DNA of 64,000 nt from Lachnospiraceae bacterium (lineage in GTDB: Bacteria > Bacillota > Clostridia > Lachnospirales > Lachnospiraceae), in contig JAQXJP010000015.1 in assembly GCA_029008875.1 (NCBI GenBank), forward strand, positions 28,789 to 92,788, written 5' to 3'. Positions within the stretch are counted from its first letter, which is position 1. Each line of letters begins with the position of its first letter. A model generated the notes under the pieces. It was not told the DNA's origin, did no database searches, and saw nothing but the letters and a program-made list of their open reading frames with translations. This document shows, piece after piece, positions 16,891 through 25,837 of the stretch. The position numbers and the translations under genes are program-made.

Positions 16891-19659
16891 ATGATGAGAT
16901 CAATGTACTCTGCTGTGTCCGGTCTTAAGACACATCAGACAAGAATGGACGTTATTGGTAACAATATCGCCAATGTTAACACGGAAGCGTTTAAGAGCTC
17001 TTCCGTTACTTTTAGTGAGATTATGTATCAGACCATTTCCGGTGCAAGCTCCGGAAACGGCGCAACCGGAACCGGTGGTGTCAATGCAAAACAGATTGGT
17101 CTCGGTGTAACTACGGGATCGACCTCCATCAGCATTGAGACTGCAGGTGCTGCCGAGACAACAGGTAACCCGTTCGATTTGAAGTTGACGGACAGTCAGA
17201 CCACCAACTTTTTTATCGTCAGTGACGGAACCAACACTATGTTTACAAGAGCCGGCTCCTTCTATGTAGACGGAAACGGATATCTCTGTATGAGTTCTAC
17301 CGGATATACCTTGATGGGATGGCAGGTGGATCCCGCCACCGGTGAGATTCGCAAGAACACCGTATCTTCCCTTCAGGTTATGTCTCCGGGAAATCAGACA
17401 TCACAGCCGGAAGCCACCACAAAGGCTTATGTTTCCGGTGTTTTGGACAAAAATGATTCCAATCTGTTCAGCGATGACGGATATGTTCTGGCTCTCGATT
17501 TTTACGACAGCCTTGGATACGGATATACCGGAAAATTCAAGGTTGTTCCCACCGGCTTGAACGACGGCGAGTACAATATTGAACTGACAGATATCATTGA
17601 CAACGAAGGAAAGTCCATCCTGAAGGATCCTACCGATCCTACCGGTGAGACCTACCTATACAATCCGGGAACCATCTTCTCTACCGGTGAGAGAACCGTG
17701 GTGCCTGAGGATGTTCCCCAGTATGTGTATGATTCCACCGGCGTGAAGTGTCCGATTTACAACCTAGGTTCTCCTTCGGTACCGGTGCTTGTGTCCATCG
17801 GTGGAGACGGCAAAATCTACAGCGTGGAGAAGAACGGCAACACCTACAGCATGGATGGCGTTCTGTACGATTCCATCATGGATTCCAACGGAAAGACTTC
17901 TTATGTGGCTCCCACGGATGAGGTTAAGCTGGATGTGAGCAAGGTGGCAAAGGATGCTTCCGGCAATTACATTGTGGCAAACGGCAAGGATGTGTACACA
18001 TTCAACAACGGAGGAAACGTCGAGTATTACTTCAAAGGGGATGACGGTCTTTACACAGTCACCAAGAATTACATCGGATTGTACAATTCGGATGCAACCG
18101 TTACCTACAGCAAATTCACCGATGCTGCCGGAACGGAGGTTTATGTGAAGAATGCGGACGCAAGTCTGGCTACCACCTCCTTCATCAACAATCTGGGAAG
18201 TGCACTCACCGCATCGACTACCGTGATTTTGAACGATAACGATAAGTATGATTTTTACAAGAATGCATCCACCGGCAAGACCTTTGCAATCGATAAGACA
18301 ACCAAGGATGTGTATTTTCTGGAGGATACGGATGTTGTATCCGCGGAAGTGACTCCGGATAAGAATGTACTCAATGATTTTACTCCGGGAGGAAGCTTTA
18401 CCTACGATGCCAGCTTGTCATGGTATGATGCAGATCCGCTGGTAACTCAGGATGTTGCATTTCAGAATGCGATTGCAAACGGAACACTGACGGAAGTAAC
18501 CCCTTATGTGAACGATCCCGTAAATAAGTATTATGTGGATGCTTCGGGAAACTACTATATGACTGCAGATAATGGTGTCACTGTAGATACAGCAACTGCA
18601 AATTATGCGGACGTTCCGGACCCGGCGAACAAGTATACTACCTACACCTACACTGTGAACACTGCCAACGTGGCATACAAGGCAATCACCTCCGGGGATA
18701 AGACCTACTATACGGCTCCGTCTGCAATTCTTACGGACGCGGATTTGACCTTGGATACGAATATCGTGTGTGACGGTGATACCGTGTATGATGTGAACGG
18801 TGAATATTTCACCATGGATCAGAATAAGAACCTCTATGCGGTAAGCGGCGGGGTTTCAGCGATGGATGCATCGTATCTGGCATATGAGAATTCCGCCAGA
18901 GAGGAAGTGTATATCGCTTCCACCTCCACAACCTACTCGCTGGAAGCTCTGGGAATCAGCAAGGACAAGCCTTACACAATTCCCACCAACACAGAGAAAT
19001 ATAAGCCCTATACCATTGTGTATGACCAGAATAAGGGTACCTTTGTGGGCGTCGGAGACAGCAATCAGGCGGAAGGTAAGACTCTTACAATGAATCTTGC
19101 CGACATTATGGTAAATCACCAGATTAGTAGCGAGGATAACGCAAATAATGTCTGGACTTCCGAGGATGGATTTACCACAAGTAATTTCAGCAACATTGAG
19201 ATTGATTTTTCAAAGAGCATGAACTACAACAACAGCGGCACCTCCACCATGAAGGCCTTGAAGGGCGATACCACCGGTGACGGGACCGGCAAAAAACTGG
19301 GTGCTCTAATCGGTTTGACGGTAAATAGTGACGGATGTATCTACGGTTCCTACGACAACGGTAACAAGATGCTCCTCTGCCAGATTGCCGCAGCCCAGTT
19401 CTCCAATGCCTCCGGTCTGGAGAAGGTGGGAGAGAACTGCTACAAGACTACATTGAACTCCGGAGATTTCGACGGAATCGGCGTGGATATCTCCGCGGAC
19501 GGAAGTTCCATCTCCACCGGAGAACTGGAAATGTCCAACGTGGATTTGTCTGCGGAATTTACCAGCATGATTGTGACACAGCGTGGTTTCCAAGCCAATT
19601 CGCGAGTGATTACAACCTCGGATACTTTGTTGGAAGAATTGATCAATCTGAAGAGATAA
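16891..19659 (+). CDS. flgE: Flagellar hook protein FlgE, very large form
   Basis: FlgE polymerises into the hook. Residues 1 to about 165 (MYSAVSGLKTHQTRMDVIGN, NIANVNTEAFKSSSVTFSE, FTRAGSFYVDGNGYL) and the last 110 residues (LIGLTVNSDGCIYGSYDNG, NVDLSAEFTSMIVTQRGF, ANSRVITTSDTLLEELINLK) are ordinary FlgE. Between about residues 270 and 710 lies a Tyr-, Asp- and Thr-rich insertion with degenerate repeats of the form DASGNYYMTADNG, DVNGEYFTMDQN and SGDKTYYTAP. At 922 residues it is two to three times the usual length. GGAGG lies ten bases before ATG. A strong terminator follows, so it closes the first unit. Confidence 0.95.
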   Translation: MMRSMYSAVSGLKTHQTRMDVIGNNIANVNTEAFKSSSVTFSEIMYQTISGASSGNGATGTGGVNAKQIGLGVTTGSTSISIETAGAAETTGNPFDLKLTDSQTTNFFIVSDGTNTMFTRAGSFYVDGNGYLCMSSTGYTLMGWQVDPATGEIRKNTVSSLQVMSPGNQTSQPEATTKAYVSGVLDKNDSNLFSDDGYVLALDFYDSLGYGYTGKFKVVPTGLNDGEYNIELTDIIDNEGKSILKDPTDPTGETYLYNPGTIFSTGERTVVPEDVPQYVYDSTGVKCPIYNLGSPSVPVLVSIGGDGKIYSVEKNGNTYSMDGVLYDSIMDSNGKTSYVAPTDEVKLDVSKVAKDASGNYIVANGKDVYTFNNGGNVEYYFKGDDGLYTVTKNYIGLYNSDATVTYSKFTDAAGTEVYVKNADASLATTSFINNLGSALTASTTVILNDNDKYDFYKNASTGKTFAIDKTTKDVYFLEDTDVVSAEVTPDKNVLNDFTPGGSFTYDASLSWYDADPLVTQDVAFQNAIANGTLTEVTPYVNDPVNKYYVDASGNYYMTADNGVTVDTATANYADVPDPANKYTTYTYTVNTANVAYKAITSGDKTYYTAPSAILTDADLTLDTNIVCDGDTVYDVNGEYFTMDQNKNLYAVSGGVSAMDASYLAYENSAREEVYIASTSTTYSLEALGISKDKPYTIPTNTEKYKPYTIVYDQNKGTFVGVGDSNQAEGKTLTMNLADIMVNHQISSEDNANNVWTSEDGFTTSNFSNIEIDFSKSMNYNNSGTSTMKALKGDTTGDGTGKKLGALIGLTVNSDGCIYGSYDNGNKMLLCQIAAAQFSNASGLEKVGENCYKTTLNSGDFDGIGVDISADGSSISTGELEMSNVDLSAEFTSMIVTQRGFQANSRVITTSDTLLEELINLKR

Positions 19660-19689
19660 TTTCAGAGTGAATCCTTGAGAAAAAGGGGT

Positions 19690-19722
19690 GGGGAACGGCT
19701 TTGCCGTTCCCCTATTTTTTTT
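19690..19722 (+). terminator. Strong terminator between flgE and motA
   Basis: GGGGAACGGC (19690-19699) and GCCGTTCCCC (19703-19712) form a perfect 10-bp stem with a TTT loop, followed by a T-rich tract. This divides the flagellar region into two transcription units. Confidence 0.95.
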
Positions 19723-19743
19723 CTTTTTTTCACAAAAAGAATG

Positions 19744-19772
19744 TAGACAAGAAAGGTAATGTCTAGTAAAAT
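19744..19772 (+). promoter_or_regulatory. motA promoter with overlapping inverted repeat
   Basis: TAGACA (19744-19749) and TAAAAT (19767-19772) have a 17-base spacer, a good vegetative promoter. The -35 TAGACA is exactly inverted by TGTCTA at 19760-19765 next to the -10, so an operator may overlap the promoter. About 80 bases of leader follow before the motA start, with GGGTTTT and AAAACCC able to pair. No sigma-D consensus was seen. Confidence 0.6.
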
Positions 19773-19854
19773 CATATAAAAGGGTTTTCATGGCGAATTA
19801 TGTCCATTTTTAAGTAAAAACCCCGTATTCTAGAGAAAGTGGAAGGTGATATTT

Positions 19855-20649
19855 GTGGATATAGCATCTCTTGCCGGCATAGTTTTGGGCCTTGTCATGG
19901 TTGTTTTCGGTATTATTTCCGGAGGCGGACCAGCAGCATTTAAATATTTCCTTGACCTTCCGTCGGTAATTATCACCATTGGAGGATCCGTCAGTGGAAC
20001 CCTTGCGTGTCATAAACTTTCAGATTTTATCAACGGTCTTAAGGGAATTAAGATTGCTTTTAAGGGGGAAGTGAAGGATCCGGGAGAGTCCATCGCCTCC
20101 ATTATCGATTTGGCCAATGTGGGACGAAAAGAGGGCTTGCTGGCTTTGGAGGAGGCTGCCAACAATATTGAAGACGACTTCCTCAAGAAGGGGATTATGC
20201 TCGTGGTGGACGGAACTGATCCTGATCTTGTGCGAGGAATTTTGGAGACGGAGCTGATGTGCCTGGAGGACAGACATAAGAAGGTAATCGGCTTCTGGGA
20301 GAAATGGGCAGAGTTGGGCCCAGCATGGGGAATGATCGGTACTCTTGTCGGTCTTGTTATCATGCTTTACAACATGGAGGATGCGTCGTCCATCGGACCG
20401 GCCATGGCAGTTGCACTTTTGACCACCTTATACGGTTCCCTGGTTGCCAACTGGCTGTGTAACCCCATTGCGTCCAAGATGAAAGTGAACAATGAGATGG
20501 AAGTTACCATCAAGAATATCACGATTGAGGGGCTGCTCTCCATTCAGGCCGGTGAGAACCCCCGTGTCATTGAGGAGAAGCTGAAATCCTTCCTGGCACC
20601 TTCTGCTCGTGATGCTGTTGGAGCGGATACCGGCGGAGGTGAGGAGTAA
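19855..20649 (+). CDS. motA: Flagellar stator protein MotA
   Basis: MotA is the membrane subunit of the proton-driven (or sodium-driven) stator. The 264-residue protein has four transmembrane segments (about 3-22, 30-50, 150-170, 180-200) and the cytoplasmic loop that contacts FliG. Signature residues appear in GPAWGMIGTLVGLVIML and GPAMAVALLTTLYGSLVANW, including the conserved prolines. GTG at 19855 is preferred because GGAAGG ends eight bases upstream; GTG at 19846 overlaps that site. Its stop overlaps the motB start. Confidence 0.97.
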   Translation: MDIASLAGIVLGLVMVVFGIISGGGPAAFKYFLDLPSVIITIGGSVSGTLACHKLSDFINGLKGIKIAFKGEVKDPGESIASIIDLANVGRKEGLLALEEAANNIEDDFLKKGIMLVVDGTDPDLVRGILETELMCLEDRHKKVIGFWEKWAELGPAWGMIGTLVGLVIMLYNMEDASSIGPAMAVALLTTLYGSLVANWLCNPIASKMKVNNEMEVTIKNITIEGLLSIQAGENPRVIEEKLKSFLAPSARDAVGADTGGGEE

Positions 20650-21461
20650 TGGCTAAGAAGAGACAGGAGGAGCCGCCGAAGGGATCGCCGGCATGGATGA
20701 CCACGTTCTCGGATTTGATGAACCTTCTTTTGTGCTTCTTTGTGTTGTTGTATTCCATGTCCAGCGTGGATTCCGAGAAATTCCAGATGGTCATCGCTTC
20801 GCTGCAGAGTAACATGAGCATTCTTCCGGCGGGGGGGCAGAGCATCGGAGATGGGGAACTGATTTCCTCCGGCGTGAGACAGTTGGAGTTTTTGGATACA
20901 TATTACAACGAGAGAGCAAATTCCCAGAGTGATGAGGAGACCGACGATACGAACAATTCCGTCACGGAAGCTTACCGGGAACAGGAACTGTCCGAATCGG
21001 AGCGGATGGCGGAGGAGATTCAGGAGAGTGTGGAAGCCGCAGGAATTCAGAATTTGGTAGAGGTGGATTTCAATGCGGAGTATGTTCAGTTGAGTCTCAG
21101 CGGTGCAATCCTTTTTGATTCGGGGAAATCGGAGATACTGGATGATGCATATCCGCTGGTGAACAAGATTGCTGCCATACTGGAACAGTATGATTCCAAC
21201 ATTATCGAGATTGAGGGGCACACGGACAATGTTCCGATTTCGTCCGCAAAGTATGAGAGCAATGACGTCCTGTCCATGTACCGTGCTCTTTCCGTCGCGG
21301 ACTATGTGAGAGAGATGACGGATTTGAATCCCGCCTACGTGAAATCCTCCGGAAGAGGAGATTATGTTCCCGTGGCGGACAATTCCACGGCGGAGGGACG
21401 TTCCCGCAACCGGCGTGTGGAGATCAAGATCTATAATTCCTATAACTCGGATTTAAACTAG
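20649..21461 (+). CDS. motB: Flagellar stator protein MotB
   Basis: MotB anchors the stator to peptidoglycan and carries the ion-binding aspartate. It has a short basic N-terminus, one transmembrane helix at about residues 18-38 with the expected Asp22 (TFSDLMNLLLCFFVLL), an acidic linker, and a C-terminal OmpA-like domain (IEIEGHTDNVPISS, GRGDYVPVADNSTAEGRSRN, RRVEIKI). It has 270 residues and starts one base before the motA stop ends. Confidence 0.97.
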   Translation: MAKKRQEEPPKGSPAWMTTFSDLMNLLLCFFVLLYSMSSVDSEKFQMVIASLQSNMSILPAGGQSIGDGELISSGVRQLEFLDTYYNERANSQSDEETDDTNNSVTEAYREQELSESERMAEEIQESVEAAGIQNLVEVDFNAEYVQLSLSGAILFDSGKSEILDDAYPLVNKIAAILEQYDSNIIEIEGHTDNVPISSAKYESNDVLSMYRALSVADYVREMTDLNPAYVKSSGRGDYVPVADNSTAEGRSRNRRVEIKIYNSYNSDLN

Positions 21462-21476
21462 AGGAGAATGGGTGGT

Positions 21477-21998
21477 ATGAAGAAAAATTTGATGTCAGTG
21501 ATTATTCTGGCGCTTGTATTTGCGAATTTTGTGTTAACCGCATTGTTGACCTTTACGATTTTGCCTGAGACAAAAAAGGCAAACACCATGATTGAAAAGG
21601 TGTGCAGTGCCATTGACCTGGAGTTGAACAGCGGTGGTGCATCCGGGCCGTCATCAATTCCCATTGATCAGATTACAACATACGCCATCAACGGCGGTGA
21701 GACCATGATGATTAATCTTCGCACCGAACCGGGAGAGACGAGCCATATTGCAGTGCTTGCAATCGCATTATCCCTCAATACCAAGAGTGATAACTACGAG
21801 AAATATTCTCCCACCGTCCTGGCAGAGAAAGAGGATATTATCAAGAACGATATCGACCGTATCGTGAGCCAGTACTCCAAGGAGGAGTTTGACGCGAATC
21901 CACAGATGGTGCAGGACGAGATTCTCGCGGACATGCAGGATATGTTTGGCGCAGATTACATTGTTGGGGTGAATTTCTCCAGCAGATTAACTCAGTAA
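21477..21998 (+). CDS. fliL: Flagellar basal body-associated protein FliL
   Basis: FliL surrounds and supports the stator. The 173-residue protein has an N-terminal transmembrane anchor (residues about 4-26) followed by an extracytoplasmic domain with INGGETMMINLRTEPGETSH and ENDIDRIVSQYSKEEF-like features. Sequence conservation in this family is low, and position between motB and fliM supports the call. ATG 21477 is chosen, ten bases after GAGGAG; an ATG at 21468 is only one base from that site. Confidence 0.85.
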   Translation: MKKNLMSVIILALVFANFVLTALLTFTILPETKKANTMIEKVCSAIDLELNSGGASGPSSIPIDQITTYAINGGETMMINLRTEPGETSHIAVLAIALSLNTKSDNYEKYSPTVLAEKEDIIKNDIDRIVSQYSKEEFDANPQMVQDEILADMQDMFGADYIVGVNFSSRLTQ

Positions 21999-22010
21999 AC
22001 GAACATTATG

Positions 22011-22037
22011 AGACTGACCGTATTTTGGGGTTGGTCT
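22011..22037. repeat. Hairpin between fliL and fliM
   Basis: AGACTGACC (22011-22019) can pair with GGTTGGTCT (22029-22037) using two G-U pairs. No T tract follows. It could mark an mRNA processing or stabilising structure inside the operon. Weak. Confidence 0.35.
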
Positions 22038-22065
22038 TGTGGTGGTTACAGGTGGTGAATGACAG

Positions 22066-23046
22066 ATGGGTGATGTTTTATCTCAAAATGAGATAGACAG
22101 TTTGCTGGCGGCCTTAAGCAGCGGCGAGTTGGACGTTGAAGAAATAAAAGATAATAACGAAAAACAGGTGAAGGATTATGATTTTGCCCGCCCGTCCAAA
22201 TTTTCCAAGGAGCATTTGAGAACTCTGGAGATTATTTTTGAGCACTATGGCAGATTGCTATCCACAAATCTGCCGGTTTACCTGCGGAAAGCGGTCCAGG
22301 TCGAAGTTATGAATTCGGAGGCGGTAACATATTCCGAGTTTTCCAATGCGCTTTCCAATCCCGTCCTGCTGGGGATCGTCAATTTTGCGCCGCTGCAGGG
22401 CAATATCATCCTGGAGATGGCTTCCAACTTAGGATATGCCTTTGTGGACCGTATGCTCGGAGGCCAGGGGACGAGCCTTGACAAGATCAGAGAGTTTTCG
22501 GAAATAGAGTTGATTATCATTGAGAGAATATTTATCGTCTGTGTGAATTTGCTGCGGGAGCCGTGGGCGAACGTGGTTGACATTCACCCGCATCTGGAAC
22601 GAATTGAGACAAATTCCCAGTATGCACAGATTATTTCCCCCAGTGAAATGATTGCCATCGTCACAATCAATGTGAAGGTTGGAGATGTGGAAGGACTTAT
22701 GAATATCTGTCTTCCGTATATTACGGTGGAGGATGTTATTGATAAGTTGAATACGAAGTACTGGTATTCCAACATGCAGAATCAGGATGAGACCAATTAT
22801 GCGGATGCCATTGAGGCGTTGATTCAGCGTGCACAGATTCCGGTGAAGGCAGTGCTTGGCAAGAGTTCCATCTCTGTCAGCGATTTCGCAGGTCTGCAAC
22901 CCGGGGATATCATTCGACTTGACCGCAAGGTGGATGAAGAACTGGACGTCTATGTTGGAAATATCCGAAAGTTTACAGCGTTACCGGGTGAATCCGGGGA
23001 TGAATACGCTGTCAGAGTTACTTCGGTAATAAGAGAGGAGCAATAG
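22066..23046 (+). CDS. fliM: Flagellar motor switch protein FliM
   Basis: FliM is the C-ring protein that receives the chemotaxis signal. The N-terminal CheY-P-binding peptide VLSQNEIDSLLAALSSGE is intact. The central CheC-like domain (residues about 45-230) contains YDFARPSKFSKEHLRTLE and LGGQGTSLD, and the C-terminal SpoA domain (LQPGDIIRLDRKVDEELDVY) binds FliN/FliY. 326 residues is standard. fliY follows after four bases. Confidence 0.98.
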   Translation: MGDVLSQNEIDSLLAALSSGELDVEEIKDNNEKQVKDYDFARPSKFSKEHLRTLEIIFEHYGRLLSTNLPVYLRKAVQVEVMNSEAVTYSEFSNALSNPVLLGIVNFAPLQGNIILEMASNLGYAFVDRMLGGQGTSLDKIREFSEIELIIIERIFIVCVNLLREPWANVVDIHPHLERIETNSQYAQIISPSEMIAIVTINVKVGDVEGLMNICLPYITVEDVIDKLNTKYWYSNMQNQDETNYADAIEALIQRAQIPVKAVLGKSSISVSDFAGLQPGDIIRLDRKVDEELDVYVGNIRKFTALPGESGDEYAVRVTSVIREEQ

Positions 23047-23050
23047 GAAA

Positions 23051-24268
23051 ATGGACGGAGTTTTATCTCAGGAAGAAATTAATGCATTGCTGAGTAATCC
23101 CGGCGGTTCCGGTGGTGCGGGCGATAGTGAAACGCTTACCGAAATTGAGAAAGATACCATTGGCGAAATTGCCAACATCAGTATGGGTACTGCGGCAACA
23201 ACATTATTTTCTCTGGTTAATCGCAGAGTGGAGATTTCTACGCCGGTAGTTTCCCTTACCCAATGGGATGAAATCGCGGAGAGGTATGAAAAGCCGTGTG
23301 TATTTATTCGAATTGCATATACCGTAGGATTGGACGGAAGTAATATTCTGGTTCTCAAGGAGAACGATGTAAAAATCATCACGGACCTTATGATGGGCGG
23401 TGACGGAACCAACACAGAGGGAGAACTGGGAGAACTTCATTTGAGTGCAATCAGCGAGGCTATGAACCAGATGATGGGGTCTTCTGCCACATCCCTTTCC
23501 TCCATGCTCAACAAGATGATTGATATCAGCCCGCCAATTGCCAATGTGGTTGATTTGAAAGATAATGTGAATGAGAGTGAAATTGACGAGTTCCTGTCCG
23601 GACAGTTTGTCAAGATCTCTTTCCGCATGGAGATTGGAGATTTGGTGGACAGCGAGATTATGCAGTTGTATCCCATTGCCTTTGCCAAGGAAATGTGTAA
23701 GGGGGCTGCCAGCACCATGGAGGCGGATACCAGCAGCATCAAGGAGGATGCGCCGACTCCTGCTCCGGCACCGGCACCTGCTCCCACAGCAGCTGCGCAA
23801 CCGCAGATGAATCCGAATATGATGGGACAGCCAATGGGACAGCCGATGATGGGTCAGCCGATGATGGGGCAGCCGATGATGGGACAACCGATGATGGGTC
23901 AGCCGATGATGGGACAACCGATGATGGGTCAGCCGATGATGGGACAACCGGTCAATGTGCAACCGGCCCAGTTTACTGCATTCAATGGCGGAGCCGGCGG
24001 ATATTATCAGCCGGAGAATATTGATCTGATTATGGATGTTCCCCTTGAGGTTACAGTGGAACTTGGCAGGACAACAAAATCCATCTCCGATATTTTGGAT
24101 TTTGCGCCGGGTAAGATTATTGAATTGAACAAGATTGCAGGGGAACCGATTGACATTTTGGTAAACGGCAAGAACGTTGCAAAAGGTGAAGTTGTTGTTA
24201 TTGAGGAGAGCTTTGGTATTCGAATTACGGAGATTATCAGTAATACAAGTAATATGCAGAAGCAGTAA
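23051..24268 (+). CDS. fliY: Flagellar switch protein FliY (FliN-type) with MMGQP repeats
   Basis: FliY of Firmicutes is both a C-ring component and a CheY-P phosphatase. The N-terminal CheY-binding peptide is GVLSQEEINALL. Two CheC-type active-site helices have the (D/S)xxxExxN pattern intact: DTIGEIAN near residue 35 and SAISEAMN near 135. A low-complexity linker (about 235-305) has an Ala-Pro run and then eight MMGQP pentapeptides plus one MGQP. The C-terminal SpoA/FliN domain (VTVELGRTTKSISDILDFAP) ends the protein. The 405-residue length is slightly above the Bacillus form because of the repeats. cheY, next in Bacillus, is absent; fliO follows directly. Confidence 0.96.
   Translation: MDGVLSQEEINALLSNPGGSGGAGDSETLTEIEKDTIGEIANISMGTAATTLFSLVNRRVEISTPVVSLTQWDEIAERYEKPCVFIRIAYTVGLDGSNILVLKENDVKIITDLMMGGDGTNTEGELGELHLSAISEAMNQMMGSSATSLSSMLNKMIDISPPIANVVDLKDNVNESEIDEFLSGQFVKISFRMEIGDLVDSEIMQLYPIAFAKEMCKGAASTMEADTSSIKEDAPTPAPAPAPAPTAAAQPQMNPNMMGQPMGQPMMGQPMMGQPMMGQPMMGQPMMGQPMMGQPMMGQPVNVQPAQFTAFNGGAGGYYQPENIDLIMDVPLEVTVELGRTTKSISDILDFAPGKIIELNKIAGEPIDILVNGKNVAKGEVVVIEESFGIRITEIISNTSNMQKQ
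23819..23950 (+). repeat. 15-bp in-frame tandem repeat (MMGQP)
   Basis: The unit ATGATGGGNCARCCG repeats eight times with one 12-bp unit (second position), 132 bases in all. Alternating third-base variants (GGT/GGA, CAG/CAA) run in a two-unit pattern in the later copies, suggesting duplication of a 30-bp block. Slippage would keep frame and change linker length. Confidence 0.95.
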
Positions 24269-24274
24269 AAGGAT

Positions 24275-24646
24275 ATGAGTATTTTATTATCATCATCGCT
24301 GGAAAGCTTTTTACAATTGATTGGCGTTCTGCTGATTTTTGTGTTTGTACTCTTTATCACATATATCACCACCAGATGGCTGGGGGGATATACGAGAGCG
24401 CACAGTCATAATAAGAATCTGAAGATGATTGAGACCATCAACATGGGTAACAATAAGATGATCAGTATTGTGCAGGCAGGGACAAAGTATCTGGTGGTGT
24501 CGGTCGGAAAGGATGACATTCATTTTTTGACGGAACTGACAGAGGAGGAATTGTCCGAACTTCCGGATTATTCGGAGAGTACAGCGGGGCAGGAAAGCTT
24601 TCAGCAGATTTTTGAAAAGGTAAAAGCAAAATTACCGAAAAAATAG
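24275..24646 (+). CDS. fliO: Flagellar biosynthetic protein FliO (FliZ)
   Basis: FliO helps assemble the FliPQR export gate. The 123-residue protein has one transmembrane helix at residues about 10-32 and a cytosolic domain with LKMIETINMGNNKMISIVQAG and YLVVSVGKDDIHFLTEL, as in the FliO/FliZ family. The C-terminus is basic. Position directly before fliP is diagnostic. Confidence 0.88.
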   Translation: MSILLSSSLESFLQLIGVLLIFVFVLFITYITTRWLGGYTRAHSHNKNLKMIETINMGNNKMISIVQAGTKYLVVSVGKDDIHFLTELTEEELSELPDYSESTAGQESFQQIFEKVKAKLPKK

Positions 24647-24653
24647 GATTATT

Positions 24654-25538
24654 ATGAGTAACAAGTTTAAGAAGAGATACTGTACCTGGTCATTTATCTT
24701 CGCAGTTGCAGTAGTGATTATTACAATTTATACCGGGTTTGCTTCCCCGGAGGTGGCGTTTGCAACAGGAAATACCGTGGGAGATGAGATTGCGGATGAG
24801 ACATTCGATCCGGAAAGTATCACGGGCTTCACGAATCCTGTGGATGGAGCTACCGCGGATGCTATGGGGGACAATACCAACGGTTTTTCTATTATTTACA
24901 ATAATTCTGAAGGATCCATCTCCACTCCGGTGCGCATGCTTTTGGTATTGACGATTTTATCGTTGGCGCCATCCATCTTGATTATGATGACTTCTTTTAC
25001 GAGAATCATCATCGTATTGCATTTTGTCAGGACGGCTATCGGTACACAAACTGCTCCGCCCAATCAGGTTCTTGTGGGACTTGCACTGTTTTTGACGTTT
25101 TTCATCATGTGGCCCACATTTTCCCAAATTAATGAAGTTGCCATCAAACCCTTGGATGCGGGGGAGATTACCCAGCAGGAGGCTTTTGCTGCGGCGCAGG
25201 TTCCCCTTCGCGAGTTTATGTACGGACAGACCCAGACCAAGGATCTGGAGGTTTTCTTGGAGATATCCGGGGAGACCTATGAGTCCTACGACGAGGTGCC
25301 TTTTACCACATTGGTGCCCGCCTTTATTTTGAGTGAGCTTCGAAGAGCCTTTATTATGGGCTTTTTGATATATATTCCCTTTATTGTCATTGATATGGTT
25401 GTATCATCCGTGCTCATGTCCATGGGTATGATGATGTTACCACCTACGACCATATCGCTACCGTTCAAGATACTCCTGTTTATTTTGGCTGACGGATGGG
25501 ATTTGGTAATTAAGTCAGTGGTTCAGACGTTTTATTAG
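24654..25538 (+). CDS. fliP: Flagellar export gate protein FliP
   Basis: FliP is the core pentameric ring of the export gate. The 294-residue precursor has an N-terminal hydrophobic signal (residues about 13-38, ending SPEVAFA) and a short acidic spacer. The conserved body follows: LTILSLAPSILIMMTSFTRI, VLHFVRTAIGTQTAPPNQVL, GLALFLTFFIMWP, SELRRAFIMGFLIYIPFIVI and SMGMMMLPPTTISLPFKILL. All are family signatures. Confidence 0.98.
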   Translation: MSNKFKKRYCTWSFIFAVAVVIITIYTGFASPEVAFATGNTVGDEIADETFDPESITGFTNPVDGATADAMGDNTNGFSIIYNNSEGSISTPVRMLLVLTILSLAPSILIMMTSFTRIIIVLHFVRTAIGTQTAPPNQVLVGLALFLTFFIMWPTFSQINEVAIKPLDAGEITQQEAFAAAQVPLREFMYGQTQTKDLEVFLEISGETYESYDEVPFTTLVPAFILSELRRAFIMGFLIYIPFIVIDMVVSSVLMSMGMMMLPPTTISLPFKILLFILADGWDLVIKSVVQTFY

Positions 25539-25552
25539 TGAGGGAGTGACGT

Positions 25553-25831
25553 ATGGATTTTGAAGGAGCAGTACTTGATATTGCGAGAGAAGCCATCTAT
25601 ACCATCATCATAACTTCGGCACCGCTTTTGCTGGTTTCCCTGATTGTGGGGTTGATCGTCAGTATTTTTCAGACAGTCACCTCCATCCAGGAGCAGACCT
25701 TGACATTTGTTCCCAAGATTCTGGCGGTGTTTATCACAATGATGATATGCGGTTCATGGATGATTAACAATATGTCCGGTTTTATGACGGAATTGTGGTC
25801 AAACTTCAGTTATTACTTGAGTATGGTGTGA
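25553..25831 (+). CDS. fliQ: Flagellar export gate protein FliQ
   Basis: FliQ is the small two-helix subunit of the export gate. The 92-residue protein has transmembrane helices at about residues 15-38 and 50-72, with the family segment LIVGLIVSIFQTVTSIQEQT and LTFVPKILAVFI. fliR follows after six bases. Confidence 0.97.
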   Translation: MDFEGAVLDIAREAIYTIIITSAPLLLVSLIVGLIVSIFQTVTSIQEQTLTFVPKILAVFITMMICGSWMINNMSGFMTELWSNFSYYLSMV

Positions 25832-25837
25832 TGTTTT

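Noticed and set aside
19773..19854. Cyclic-di-GMP riboswitch in the motA leader
   Set aside because: The leader is only about 75-80 bases and lacks the conserved GEMM core and tetraloop receptor; only a weak GGGTTTT/AAAACCC pairing is seen.
23819..23950. Short regular repeats resembling a CRISPR or minisatellite array
   Set aside because: Units are contiguous without spacers and encode MMGQP in the fliY frame; they are a coding tandem repeat.
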